From the NCBI GenBank assembly GCA_030323885.1, contig CM059189.1, positions 51,681,661 through 51,745,660 on the forward strand: a stretch of DNA of 64,000 bases, in the 5' to 3' direction. Below are positions 10,645 to 21,169 of this stretch, piece by piece (position 1 is the first letter of the stretch; each line of letters begins with the position of its first letter). The translations under genes were made by a program, and so were the position numbers. The stretch is from Branchipolynoe longqiensis (Eukaryota > Annelida > Polychaeta > Phyllodocida > Polynoidae). The notes beneath the pieces are model-generated. The model saw nothing but the letters and a program-made list of their open reading frames with translations. It searched no databases and was not told the DNA's origin.

Positions 10645-11301
10645 AGGCCCTGTCACACTACGACGTAATGACGTCAGCATAGGGAGAACGTGAAGAACGT
10701 TGAACTTCTCGGCGTAGTATGCAAATTTGGGCACAAGTTGAACGTGGATGCAGCGAGTTCACGAGAGCGTAACGTGAGTAAAGCATAGTGATACCATCAT
10801 TCAACGAGAGAGGACAACGTTAGTACATTCACGGAAGGTTATGAATGTTATTCCCTCACCAGAACTACGTTACGTGACATTACATACGTCATGACACAGT
10901 GGCGAAACGTTGAACGTATGTTGAACGTACGTTCTCCTGACATTCCCATTATGCCGCGTGGACGTTTCCACTGGGTTTAATGTGGGTCAACATAGTGGAA
11001 TGTAGTTGAACGTAGTGAGCAGCGTTTGACTAACGTCCGTTTAACGTCATTGATGTTTGCCGAACGTGTACAGAATGTATGCCGAACATAAACCCTTATG
11101 TTCGATTTACGTCAAAAGTTTTGAACAGGTTCAAAACTTTGATGCGCCCCGACGTAACACGACGTAACGTGACGTAGCTCGACATCAGTCTAACGTCATT
11201 CTGACGTCATCATAACGTAACCCAATGTAGGTCAGCGTAATGATGAAAGGTGATCACGTCAGGCTTACGTTTGCTCATTACGTCATAGTGTGACAGGGGT
11301 A
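10645..11301 (+). mobile_element. H1: TTA-flanked TIR element rich in AACGT words
   Basis: A 657-bp element with ends AGGCCCTGTCACACTACGAC and its counterpart GTCATAGTGTGACAGGGGTA. TTA is directly outside both ends (10642-10644, 11302-11304). The interior is dense in AACGT/ACGTCA words in both orientations, so it can fold extensively. TTA duplication fits PIF/Harbinger, but superfamily is not proven. Confidence 0.8.
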
Positions 11302-11426
11302 TTAGCGCCGATGCGCGTACCTGTCTCCGCAGGTGAGGTTTCATTTCAATGTCCGCCCCTTTGTTTCCTTATGAATGAATCATTTCTTTCAGGGTCGATG
11401 CCCTGGTTCTGCAGCCGCCAATTGAC

Positions 11427-11757
11427 TGGACGTGGTGGCCGAATCGGTAGAGCGCATGCCTCCTGTGCGGGAGATCGGCAGTTCGATTCCGGGTCGAGTC
11501 AAACCAAATACCTATACAATTTATTCGTGTCACTTCCTGGCCTGGCACTCGACATTAATAGGATAGGGCAAGGACTTGTTGGCTCAGTGTCAGGATAATG
11601 TGACTCAGTGGGGTATTGGTTCATGGTGCCGGTGCCCTGATTTCCCGTGAGAGCAGCACCATAAAGTTGCCTTCAGTGTGCACTGTCACAAGTCGGTACC
11701 CATCCTGATATGACCTTAGATGTTTCCAGGACATAAAACTCTAACAACCAACTAACC
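11427..11757 (+). mobile_element. SINE-1, full length (GGTAGAGCG head type)
   Basis: It begins GGACGTGGTGGCCGAATCGG with TAGAGCGCATGC (A box) and GGCAGTTCGATTCCGG (B box), continues through the standard body, and ends AAAACTCTAACAACCAACTA. Confidence 0.9.
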
Positions 11758-11807
11758 TGAAGCCATCAAAGAGAAGTGTGGATTTGGCAGTGGGCCATGT
11801 TAAATAG

Positions 11808-12472
11808 AGTTGCACAGTCCGATGAATACATCAAATTTTCAAGACGCACACATTCACCTAGATTTAACTAGGCCCTGTCACACTACGACGTATGGCGTCG
11901 GCGTGTGCGTTATGTGTTGAAATAAATTTCAACTCAAAATACGCTGTGAGGGGATAAAAATGGGCATACACACAACGTACACACAACGTACATTGCTCCA
12001 CTGCTAGAACTATGGTGCATACGTTAAATACGCTGGAGATATGGCAGGCATACATTCGAAGTACTTTTGGAGTACGTTATGCATCCGTTGGCTGTACGCG
12101 GACTGCACGTTCCCAACAGGCTGAACGTACGTCTAATGTGCTCCAACCTATCCCGACCTACCCCTAACGTCTGCATAACATATGCCGACGTACGCTGAGC
12201 ACACACCGAGCATATGAGAAACGTATGAGCCATTCAGCGACATACGTTGAAAATATTGAACATGCACAAACAATTTTTAGCGGATCGACCTACGCCGACC
12301 TATGACGACCTATGACCTCAGACTTTTGGCATTAATTTAGCATGTTTCAAAAGTTAAGCATTTAAAATAAAGGTTTCTTCAAACTAAATTAAAGTAGATT
12401 ATAACCATCAATCTACTTAATATATGTATCCCAGTAAATGACAGAAACTCAAAGCCATTGGATTATGCAACT
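11808..12472 (-). mobile_element. TTAA MITE, copy E, split by H2
   Basis: The outer ends are AGTTGCACAGTCCGATG (left) and GGATTATGCAACT (right), with TTAA at 12473-12476. The left part stops at about 11869 and the right part resumes at about 12327 (TTGGCATTAATTTAGCATG). Outer parts total about 210 bp, so it also has internal deletions. Confidence 0.75.
11870..12325 (+). mobile_element. H2: H-type element with ACGTACG/CGTA words, right end lost
   Basis: The left end AGGCCCTGTCACACTACGAC is identical to H1 for 20 bases. Farther in, the recurring words become CGTACA, CGTACG and ACCTACG rather than GAACGT. The right terminal repeat is not recognisable. It is nested in a TTAA MITE. Confidence 0.7.
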
Positions 12473-12479
12473 TTAATAG

Positions 12480-12692
12480 ACCCTTTTACTATTGAACTTG
12501 AAGCCTCTGGTGCCAGAGTTTTGATGTGCTTGCCAAAATTAATCGGGGATGTTTCCACTTCAAATATTTCCAAAGTTAGCCAGCATAAAATAAAAGTTAC
12601 TTCAAACTAAAGTAAAGTAGATAATACCGATTCATTTAATGTATTTATTTAAGAAAATTGCAGAAATTCAAAATCATGGGACTATGGTTAAT
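12480..12692 (-). mobile_element. TTAA MITE, copy F (partial)
   Basis: It carries the family's internal blocks in reverse: GCCAGAGTTTTGATGTGCTT, GCCAAAATTAATC, ACTTCAAACTAAAGTAAAGT, and a terminal AAATCATGGGACTATGG. The opposite end is missing. Confidence 0.75.
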
Positions 12693-13398
12693 GATGGACT
12701 TGGAGTGTAAGAGTGTGAGTCAGATGGTTTGGGTGAGGTAGGGTTTCCTGTCATTTGTGTTTGTGTTTGTGGCTGAGGATTGGCTGGTACATGTTAGACA
12801 GTTGAGCGGGTACTTGGGAATTGGTGTGTGTGTGTGTGTGGTGGGGCGGCTCTGTTCGTTTCAAGTTTATATATGGGTCATTTTCTGAATTTGGGAACTA
12901 AAGTGTGATAAGGAAGCCAAAGGTGAAAACCTTCCAAATAATAGATGATTTTTAAAAACACAACAATTAATAGCAGAATCCATGTTCCTATGAAGGATTG
13001 ATAGGTCAGAGTTGAAAAAAAACCTATTTCACTTTTTGATTTAGATCTTGTAAAAATTTTGCAATATGTTAATATCACTCATGTAATATGGGAATCAAAG
13101 ACACATCCAGAACATCATTTTAACATACGCAACAAAGTCAAACCAGATTTGATTGATTACCATTAAACAAACAAGTCTTGCAAGAAAAATGTGGGGAAAA
13201 GTTGAATTTTGTGTGGGGGGAGGAGGGGGGGGGGGGGGGGTAAGTGCATGGTGTCCATGTGCATTTTCACTTCAGCACAAAATCATACAATTATACTTTT
13301 GATATGTTTTGTGAGATAGATTAAAAATATGTAGTTTGCTAACATATGTAATACATAGAGGCGATAATAATTATCTTGCTATCAATAAAAGAGAGAAC
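12693..13398. other. unassigned sequence with GT and poly-G tracts
   Basis: It contains a short (GT)n at 12822-12840 and a poly-G run at 13216-13240. No gene or TE family was recognised. Confidence 0.5.
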
Positions 13399-13400
13399 TA

Positions 13401-13594
13401 CAGTGAAACCTCTCTAACCGACCACCTCCACAGATTGACCACTCCCCTTTATGGATCGCTTTATTTGGGTCCCAAATGATCGCCCATACAATACCATTGT
13501 GGCAACAACAAAAAACCTCCCTAAACCGACCACCTCCCTAAATGGACGATTTAAAGTCGGTCCCATGGTCGGTCGAATTAGAGAGGTTTTACTG
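13401..13594 (+). mobile_element. pogo-like MITE (CAGTRAAACCTCTCTAA), copy 1
   Basis: 194 bp with inverted ends CAGTGAAACCTCTCTAACCG and AATTAGAGAGGTTTTACTG, and TA outside both ends (13399-13400, 13595-13596). The TIR resembles those of pogo/Tigger elements (TA target). Confidence 0.85.
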
Positions 13595-13688
13595 TAAAAA
13601 AAACTATCAGCATCGTGACGTGGAAACAAAATATGTGGTGCCCAGTTTGAGAGAATAACCCACATACTGAGAGGTGATTGGCTACTTA

Positions 13689-14147
13689 AGGCCCTGTCAC
13701 ATTACGGCGTATGGCGGGAGCGTATTGAAAACCTACGTAGGTCCTGCGCGTGCCGGCCTATGATGACATTTGGTGACCTTTCGGGTGGTTTTGAGCGTAT
13801 GTGGAACCTACGAGGAGCGTACGAGGAGCGTATGAGGAGCGTATGGGAGCGTATGGGAGCGTGCTGTGACATTTTTTGACAGTATGGGCCATACGCCCTC
13901 ATAGGTCGGGTTTTTTTGAGCATGCACAAAAAAATTTGGACGGACGGATTTATGAAAGCGTATGGCGGCGTATGCCTCATACGCTTCACATACGCCGGCA
14001 TCTGGCGGCATCTGGCAGCGTATGAGTAGCGTATGAGTAGCGTATGCGTAGCGTATGAGTAGCGTATACGGCGTATGCCGACGTATATGACGTAACGCGC
14101 TTACGCCGCCATACGCTCCCGCAAAAAACCCTAATGTGACAGCCCCT
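13689..14147 (+). mobile_element. H3: TTA-flanked TIR element rich in GAGCGTATG words
   Basis: 459 bp with ends AGGCCCTGTCACATTACGGC and CCCTAATGTGACAGCCCCT, and TTA directly outside both (13686-13688, 14148-14150). The interior repeats GAGCGTATG/GTAGCGTATG on one side and the complement CATACGCT on the other. Confidence 0.82.
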
Positions 14148-14192
14148 TTACTATATTGTTAGGTTATATTTATAGCTAATGATGCTTCTGAA

Positions 14193-14542
14193 AGTTGCAT
14201 GGCAATGGTTTTGAGTTTCTCTCATTTTCTGAGAAAAACATATTAGGTTTTTCATTATAAATATAATCTACCTTAATTTGGTTTGAAGTAACTTTTATTT
14301 TAAATCACAAACTTTTGAGATATTTGAAATGGAAACATGCTCAATTAATTTTGGCAAGCTTGCCAAAACTCTATCACCATAGGCTTCTGCAGTGACATGT
14401 TCTAGTAATTGACTCAGTAGTCCTTTCTATGTGCCGGTAAATGTTTAATGAGTGCATCAGTATCTAAGGTACATATGTAGAATCAAATTTAGATAATTGT
14501 TTTGGTTTTGAAAATTTCATGTTTTCATCGGACTATGCAACT
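14193..14542 (+). mobile_element. TTAA MITE, copy D (near full length)
   Basis: 350 bp from AGTTGCATGGCAATGG to CATCGGACTATGCAACT, with TTAA on the right (14543-14546). The left flank has decayed to TGAA. This is the best-preserved copy with both ends and the central GGCAAGCTTGCCAAAACTC palindrome. Confidence 0.82.
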
Positions 14543-14692
14543 TTAATCTTATGTCCGCTTTTTAAACCGGTTTCTTTTTAGTTTTTGGTATTTCAGACAA
14601 GTAGCTCTGTCCTGCTTGCTCTGGTGGCGCCCTCTGGCGGTAAGTCCTATGTGTATTTCTGGCTTTTTGTTTTAGTGGGCATGTACCGGTGT

Positions 14693-15012
14693 TGCAGTTT
14701 AAACGGGTGCCCGGTTTAAAACGGGGCTTCTTGCAATTCACATGCGCATGCATTTCTGACTGATTGAGATTGTACCCATGTTTAATAACTTGTTAATTGC
14801 TTGTTAACTTGTTAGTGCATAGCATGATATATATATACTATCAAGCATTAAATATTCACTACAATCATTCCTCAAAGAATCCTTGCTTGAGCTCCTCCAC
14901 AGACAGAAGCGAGCCAGAAATTCAGACAAGATTTCAGGCTTGCCATTCGACTTTGACACATGTGCATTGCGAAAATACCCATTTTAAACTGGGTACCCTT
15001 TTAAACTGCCAC
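14693..15012. mobile_element. inverted-repeat element with GTTTAAAC-type ends
   Basis: GCAGTTTAAACGGGTGCCCG...GCAATTCACATG near 14693-14742 is mirrored by CACATGTGCATTGCG...GTACCCTTTTAAACTGCC near 14958-15010. The imperfect arms are about 50 bp, so this may be a small transposon. No target duplication was identified and no other copy was seen. Confidence 0.45.
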
Positions 15013-15037
15013 ACCGGGGTCTCCCCACCGCGCGCAC

Positions 15038-15080
15038 ACGTGACGTGACATGACGTAACGTGACGTGACGTGACGTGACA
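15038..15080 (+). repeat. short TGACG tandem cluster
   Basis: CACGTGACGTGACATGACG followed by repeated TGACG half-sites, similar to CRE/ATF half-sites. It could be a transcription factor cluster or a slippage product. Confidence 0.5.
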
Positions 15081-15212
15081 GAAAGCTGCAGTTCTCACTT
15101 TGAAGCCGCTTGAATCTGGCAAACATCTGCGCGTCTGTGCGTCTGCGCATGTGCACTGCACTGTACTGCTCGCCACGCATGCGCGACCACTCGCCATAAA
15201 TTACACCGGAAG

Positions 15213-15542
15213 TTGGTTGGTTGTTTGAGTTTTACGTCCTGGTAACATCTAAGGTCATATCAGGATGGGTAGCAACTGGTGACAGTGCATATTCAATACA
15301 ACTTTTATAGTGCTGTCCCACTGGGAGACCAGGCCGCCAGCACCATGACTAGAGATCCCACTCAGTCACATTATCCTGACACTGAGCTAACCAGTCCTTG
15401 TCCTATCCTATTATTGCCAAGCACCAGGCTAGGAAGTGACAAGGATCAATTTGATAAGTCATTGGTTTGACTCGACCGGGAATTGAACTCCCGATCTCCC
15501 GCACGGGAGGCCTGCGCTCTACCGATTCTGCCACAAAGCGGT
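15213..15542 (-). mobile_element. SINE-1, full length (GGTAGAGCG head type)
   Basis: Head on the right with CGGGAATTGAACTCCCGATC (B-box side) and CTCTACCGATTCTGCC (A-box side). The 3' end GGTTGGTTGTTTGAGTTTTA is on the left. Confidence 0.9.
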
Positions 15543-15788
15543 GTGTCCCAATGCGATGTGTCCTTGTTGGAATTAGCAGTAATTGGTTCGATAAAATAGC
15601 ACTTGCGCATACTACTACTACTACAAGACGCCATGTTTCTGCCCCCCCCCCCATCTCCCCCTCCCCCCCCCTTTATACACCCCCCCCCCTACCAGGGTAC
15701 TGTGGCTCTTTGTATAACTGCAAGTAAGTGTCTGTTACTAAGTGTTAGTTTGAACTTGCTGTCAGTAAGGAACACCTACTATTATATA

Positions 15789-16010
15789 CAGTAAAACCTC
15801 TCTAACCGACCACCTCCACAGATCGACCACTCCCCTATATCGATCACTTTATTTGGGTCCCACCTCCACAGATCGACCACTTCCCTATATCGATCACTTT
15901 ATTTGGGTCCCAACGATAGCATTGTATTCTAACTCCCTAAACCCACCACCTCCCTAAATGGACCACTTAAAGTCGGTCCCTTGGTCGGTCGATTTAGAGA
16001 GGTTTTACTG
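15789..16010 (+). mobile_element. pogo-like MITE, copy 2, with internal duplication
   Basis: 222 bp with ends CAGTAAAACCTCTCTAACCG and TTAGAGAGGTTTTACTG and TA outside both (15787-15788, 16011-16012). The block CACCTCCACAGATCGACCAC through TTATTTGGGTCC is present twice in tandem, so it is longer than copy 1. Confidence 0.85.
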
Positions 16011-16153
16011 TAGTATTATATAGTTGGAGGTTAACGCACTGTCGAGCGACATTAGTTTAATATGGTATACAAGTCTGCGAAATGCTGACCAAAACACGTG
16101 TATTCCTCCAGTCATCCAGCAAAAATGTAGCATCATGATAGTTGAAACACACC

Positions 16154-16154
<1 letters not shown>

Positions 16155-16184
<30 letters not shown>

Positions 16185-16820
16185 ATTATATATATATATA
16201 TAAAATGTATAGTTTAAAATCCGGAGCTCATAAGCCTCCGAGGCAGTTACTGAGTTAGACTGGCGCGTGACCTCGGTTGTCGTGGCGCCAACCTTGAATG
16301 AACGGGAACCGGCCCGCAGCAAATAGTCCATTCAATGCGATATTAAATAATAAACAGCACATACAATAAATATAAATATATGACAAATACAGCTACACCC
16401 ATTTATACTCATATAATAAATTATTTATCACATATATATATTATATATAATTGATAAAAATATATATGTATATATAATTTAAATTTATATAATTGATATA
16501 CATTTAAATAATTTATAACTGTAATATATATATACAATTGATATATATATATACATTATATATATACATTACATATATTTATTATATATATATAATTAAC
16601 TATATAAGTATCTATATACTTTCCATATAATTGCTATATAATTTATCTATAATTTCTATATAATTCATATATAATTTTTATGTAATTTATATATGATTTA
16701 TATATATATATAAATTATATATATATAAATGATATGTATATAAACTATATATATAAATTATATATAATATAAAATTATATATATATAATATATATAAAAA
16801 TTATGTATTTATAATTTATA
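16155..16820. repeat. AT-rich microsatellite region
   Basis: Successive TATATA, AATTATATA and ATATAATT tracts, interrupted by about 160 bp of mixed sequence at 16210-16370. The RTE-like LINE copy starts directly after it. Confidence 0.85.
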
Positions 16821-16821
16821 T

Positions 16822-19109
16822 TTTAGGCTTTATACATGGAAGAGCCCTGGTGATGTATGTCGGAACCAGATCGATTACATTCTTGTCAACCAACGATATC
16901 GAAATTGTATCAAACAGGCAAGGACATATCCAGGTGCTGACATATGTTCGGATCATAATCCAGTAGTAATCAGTATGGTAGTGAAATTGAAACAGCAGAA
17001 CAAAATTAAAAACAACATTCAAATGGATATGAACATGTTAAAAGATGCAAAATACAGAACTAAGTACAATGTCTCTGTTCATAACAAATTCAGTGTACTG
17101 ATGAATGAAGAAACTCCTCAGAGAGAGTATAACAACATTGAAATGGAATGGGAAGCTCTCAGAGAAAGCATGGTCAAGTCAGCAGAGGAGGTGTTACCAA
17201 ATAAAAAACGAGAGACAAAGCAATCATGGATGACGCAAACCATACTAGAAAAGATGGCAGAAAGGAAGAAAGTGAAAACCACTGATCCACCTAAATACAA
17301 ACACCTGAAGAATGAAATAGAAGATGAATGCAAAAAAGCTAAAGATGAATGGTGGAATAAGAAGTGTGAAGTAGTGGAACAACTTGAGTCTCAACATCGT
17401 TCAAGAGAGATGCACAAGAAAGTGAAAGAGATAACAGGTCAAGGATACAGACAGAGAAGCAGTAAATGTATCAAGAACAAAGACGGCAAAATGCTCTTTG
17501 AAGAAGATGAAATAAAGTCCAGATGGGAAGAATATGTAAACGAACTATACAATGATGACAGAGGGAACCCACCCACAATTGAGAAAGAAGATGGGAATAT
17601 TATATTAATATCAGAGGTTGAGAAGGCTATCAATGATCTAAAGGCAGGTAAGGCTCCTGGAAGTGACCAGATAACATCAGAAATGATAAAAGGACTAGAT
17701 GAAGTGGGGTTTCAAATCATTCATAAGCTAGTAACTGACATCTATGAGACTGGATTTATACCATTGAATATGAATGAATCCATATTTGTGCGACTCCCAA
17801 AGAAGCTAAAACCAACATTGTGTACTGAGTACAGAACACTAAGCCTGATGAGTCATATGTTGAAGATGATCCTGAAAATAATTTTACTGAGAAACAGACA
17901 GAAAATTGAAGAACAAATCAGTAACGTACAAAGTGGGTTTATATCTGGAAGAGGTACACGTGAAGGGATTTTCAATATGAGAATGATTTGTGAACGTTAT
18001 TGTGAAGTGAACCAGGATGTTTATGCCTGCTTTATTGACTATGAGAAGGCCTTCGACCGAGTCAATCATGAACTGTTAATCAAATGTTTACAAGATATTG
18101 GTGTCAATGGCAAAGACATTAAACTAATTGTGAACTTATACTGGACACAACGTGCATTTATAAAAATGGAGCAGGGCCTATCGGATGAAGTTATGATTAA
18201 ACGAGGAGTTCGACAGGGGTGTGTATTGTCACCATGTCTATTTAACCTGTACACAGAGATGATTTTCAGACACATTGAAGATTGCAAGGGAGTGACAATA
18301 GGTGGCATGAACATCAACAATCTTAGATATGCCGATGACAGTGTAATACTAGCAGACAGTGAGAAAAACCTACAAGATATAGTGAATAGAATCAATAAAG
18401 CTGGAATACTATTCAACATGAAGATGAATGCCAGGAAGACCAAAACAATGGTTATAAGTAAAAAGACAGATAAACCAAATGTCAATATAACCATAGATGG
18501 CACAAACATAGAACAAGTATCCGAATTCATATATCTCGGACAAAAGATTACAAATGATGGGAGATGTGAGGAAGAAATTAAAAGAAGGATAACAATAGCC
18601 CGAACAACATTCTCCAAAATGTATAGAGTGTTAACATCAAGTAAGATATTAATACAAACAAGGAAGCGTATTCTTCAGTGTTATGTGTGGTCTACTCTAA
18701 TGTATGGGGCAGAGACATGGACAATCTCTAAGAAAATGTACAAACGTTTAGCAGCATTTGAGATGTGGACTTATCGAAGGATGATGAAAATATCATGGAC
18801 AAAGAAGATCACCAACAAAGAAGTTCTCAGAAAAATTAAAAATAAGAAAAGCTTGTTTGCCACTATACAGACAAAGAAACTTATTTATTTTGGCCACATC
18901 ATTTCGTCAGAGTTCAATATACCGTACATTCTTGGAAGGGAAGGTGAATGGCAGCAGAGGGAGAGGGAGACCAAGAACATCATGGTTTACAAATATTTCA
19001 CAGTGGACAGGCTTGAATTATTCACAGTCTATCAGAACAGCACAACATCGGGACAAGTGGAGAACCATTGCATCCAACCCTCGACTAGAGGATGGAACTA
19101 TTGATTGAT
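16822..19109 (+). pseudogene. RTE/BovB-like LINE, 5'-truncated and frameshifted endonuclease-reverse transcriptase
   Basis: This is the end of a non-LTR retrotransposon polyprotein. The open frame begins before the first ATG (16975): codons from 16825 give RLYTWKSPGDVCRNQIDYI, then CSDHNPVV, the catalytic SDHN end of an apurinic-type endonuclease. From the ATG the frame has 709 codons. It has EYRTLSLMSH at about residue 285, FIDYEKAFDRVNHE (RT motif A) at about 353, RQGCVLSPCLFN near 413, and the YADD catalytic motif at 452-455. YLGQKITNDG, MYGAETWT and the region after it match the BovB/RTE C-terminus. Near 18901-18905 the copy has one extra T relative to the copies at 28.6 and 48.8 kb. This shifts frame at about residue 643, so the normal end (SRGRGRPRTSW...) lies in the next frame. 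The 3' tail is TGATTGATTGATTGA. The 5' part is missing, as usual for LINE copies. Active elsewhere, perhaps; this copy is not. Confidence 0.93.
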
Positions 19110-19253
19110 TGATTGATAATTTATATATATAATATACATTCTGTGCGGTAGAGGGCGGGGAGGTGGCAAACGTCACGGGGCGCGGGGCGTGCCACTTTCA
19201 TTGTAAATCCCCTAAAATGCTGCATTTTTAACTCGGTGTGGCGCGGTGTGTGT

Positions 19254-19272
19254 GTGGAGGGGGGGGGGGGGT
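19254..19272. repeat. poly-G tract
   Basis: A run of G preceded by GTGTGTGTGGAG. The surrounding 19140-19440 is GC-rich unique sequence without a recognised gene. Confidence 0.8.
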
Positions 19273-19448
19273 CACTATCACTGCTCGAGTGTAATCAATC
19301 ATCGCCGGAAACTTCGGAGCTTTTGACGCGCGTGCGCATGCTCTGAGCCATGCAATGTTTAGGTTCCGTTGGGAGAATCTGATCCCTCCCGGAAGTGGGC
19401 TCAGGGTGAAGGTGGGCGTAGCTCGACTGAAAGCCTTCCCAGGGTGGG

Positions 19449-19773
19449 TGGGTTGGTTGTTGGAGTTTCACGTCCTGGCAACATCGAAGGTCACATCAGG
19501 ATGGGCACCGACTTGTGACGGCACGCACTCATGGCGACTTTATAGGACTGCCCCACTGGGAGACCAGTCCACCAGCACCATGGCCTAATACCCCACTCAG
19601 TCACATTATCCTGACACTGAATTAATCAGCCCTTGCCCTATCCTAGTAATGCCGAGCGCCAGACTAGGAAGCGACAAGTATCAATTTTGTAAGGTTTGAC
19701 TCGACCGGAAATCGAACCCCCGACCTTCCGCACGAGTAGCCTGCGTCCTACCGATTGGTCCACCATGCCCGGT
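19449..19773 (-). mobile_element. SINE-1, full length (GGTAGAGCG-like head)
   Basis: 3' end GGTTGGTTGTTGGAGTTTCA on the left and head CACCATGCCCGGT on the right, with CCTACCGATTGGTCC as the A-box region. Short deletions in the body (TTTTGTAAGGTTTGACTCG). Confidence 0.88.
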
Positions 19774-19778
19774 CTACC

Positions 19779-19875
19779 ACTCCCAGTGGGGCAGCACTAT
19801 AAAGTCGCAACAAGTGCGCACTGTCGCAACAAGTGCGCACTGTCACAAGTCGGTACCCGTCACAAGTCGGTACCT
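19779..19875 (+). mobile_element. SINE-1 fragment with small internal duplications
   Basis: CCCAGTGGGGCAGCACTATA followed by a doubled CAACAAGTGCGCACTGTC block and a doubled GTCACAAGTCGGTACC block. It ends just before the large palindrome at 19889. Confidence 0.75.
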
Positions 19876-19888
19876 AAAGCAAATCTAA

Positions 19889-20147
19889 ATGCAAAAAGAC
19901 AAGATGGCGGCCAGAGAACGCCATCGATTTCACTTTTAAATTGCATTAAGGTATATGTTTTATTATATTTTCCAACTCAAAAGTATCGGGTAAACATGAA
20001 GACATATACAAAGAATAAATGTCGCGTGTTAGATTGTGAAATTAGGCTCTCATGAAGACTCAGTTCATTTGCCCGATTTTTCGACCGTTTTTATATAAGG
20101 CTGGTTTTCACCCCTGTACTGGAAGTACGGGGTGAATCTTTTATCTA
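19889..20147 (-). mobile_element. MULE-like MITE, truncated copy in the left palindrome arm
   Basis: Runs from ATGCAAAAAGACAAGATGGC (YY1-like motif) to the terminal GGTGAATCTTTTATCTA. It stops exactly at the palindrome edge and is the mirror of the corresponding part of the full copy at 20335-20752. Confidence 0.85.
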
Positions 20148-20593
20148 GGGTATGGGGTGATCTTTTATCTACGTCCAGTGGTGATTGGATGAAGTGTGTT
20201 GATGTTGTTGTTATTTTACGTCCTAGCAAAATCTAAACCTATCAGCTTAGTTTTGCTAGGACGTAAAACAACAACAACATCAACACACTTCATCCAATCA
20301 CCACTGGACGTAGATAAAAGATCACCCCATACCCTAGATAAAAGATTCACCCCGTACTTCCAGTACAGGGGTGGAAACCAGCCTTATATAAAAACGGTCG
20401 AAAAATCGGGCAAATGAACTGAGTCTTTATGAGAGCCTAATTTCACAATCTAACACGCGACATTTATTCTTTGTATATGTCTTCATGTTTACCCGATACT
20501 TTTGAGTTGGAAAATATAATAAAACATATACCTTAATGCAATTTAAAAGTGAAATCGATGGCGTTCTCTGGCCGCCATCTTGTCTTTTTGCAT
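19889..20593. repeat. 705-bp near-perfect palindrome
   Basis: The left arm 19889-20231 and right arm 20251-20593 are reverse complements with no net insertion or deletion (mirror positions always sum to 40482). Only occasional substitutions were seen, e.g. CATGAAGAC versus CATAAAGAC and TTTTCACC versus TTTCCACC. The 19-nt loop is 20232-20250. Each arm contains part of a MULE-like MITE, a 9-bp target repeat, a TAGATAAAAGATCACC block and a SINE-1-like TTTTGCTAGGACGTAAAAC end. It may be a real foldback duplication or a template-switch artefact. Confidence 0.9.
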
Positions 20594-20752
20594 TCTCTCC
20601 CATTCCACCAACTCTGTTCTGATATAGGTAACCATTTGACACTGGTGGCAGGCATTCTACTTCTTGTTCCATACTAATGCTATTTTCGCCCGTATTTATA
20701 TAAGGCTGGTCTTCACCCGTGTACTACAAGTACTGGGTGAATCTTTTATCTA
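20335..20752 (+). mobile_element. MULE-like MITE, full copy
   Basis: 418 bp with ends TAGATAAAAGATTCACCCC and GGTGAATCTTTTATCTA, and a 9-bp target repeat CCCATACCC (20326-20334 and 20753-20761). Contains GGCCGCCATCTTGTC (YY1-like, minus strand). It extends beyond the right palindrome arm. Confidence 0.92.
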
Positions 20753-20774
20753 CCCATACCCGTACTTGTACATT

Positions 20775-21152
20775 AGAGAAACTGGTGAAACTTTTGACAT
20801 GCGAGGTAGGGCCGAAATGAACTGAGGTGATGCATTCTTAATTTAATAAGAAGCAAAATATATTCTTCATAATTATACACATCCTCATATTTCCCTGCTA
20901 CTTTTGAGTTGAAAAATGTATTAAAACATGTAGTTTAATAGACTCTAAAAGTGAAATCGATGCCGTTCCATCGCTGCCATCTTGTGGGTTTCTTTTGCAT
21001 TCTCTCTCATTTCACCAACTCTGTGCCGATATAAGCACACATTGGATACTGGAACCAGAGGTCCTACTTCCTGTTCCATACTAAAGTAATGTCCCCCCAT
21101 ATTTAGACTACGTTGTGGTTCACCTCTAACTGTAAGTGCGGGGTGAATCTTT
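20775..21152 (+). mobile_element. MULE-like MITE, older diverged copy
   Basis: Internal blocks are recognisable: TTAATTTAATAAGAAGCAAA, CTACTTTTGAGTTGAAAAAT, AAAAGTGAAATCGATGCCGT, GCTGCCATCTTGTGG, ACTTCCTGTTCCATACTAAA. It ends GGGGTGAATCTTTTTGTTTG. The left terminus is decayed (GAGAAACTGGTGAAACTTTT). Confidence 0.82.
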
Positions 21153-21169
21153 TTGTTTGCACTAAAACA

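Noticed and set aside
18066..18617. 183-residue minus-strand frame
   Set aside because: Antisense shadow of the RTE-like reverse transcriptase.
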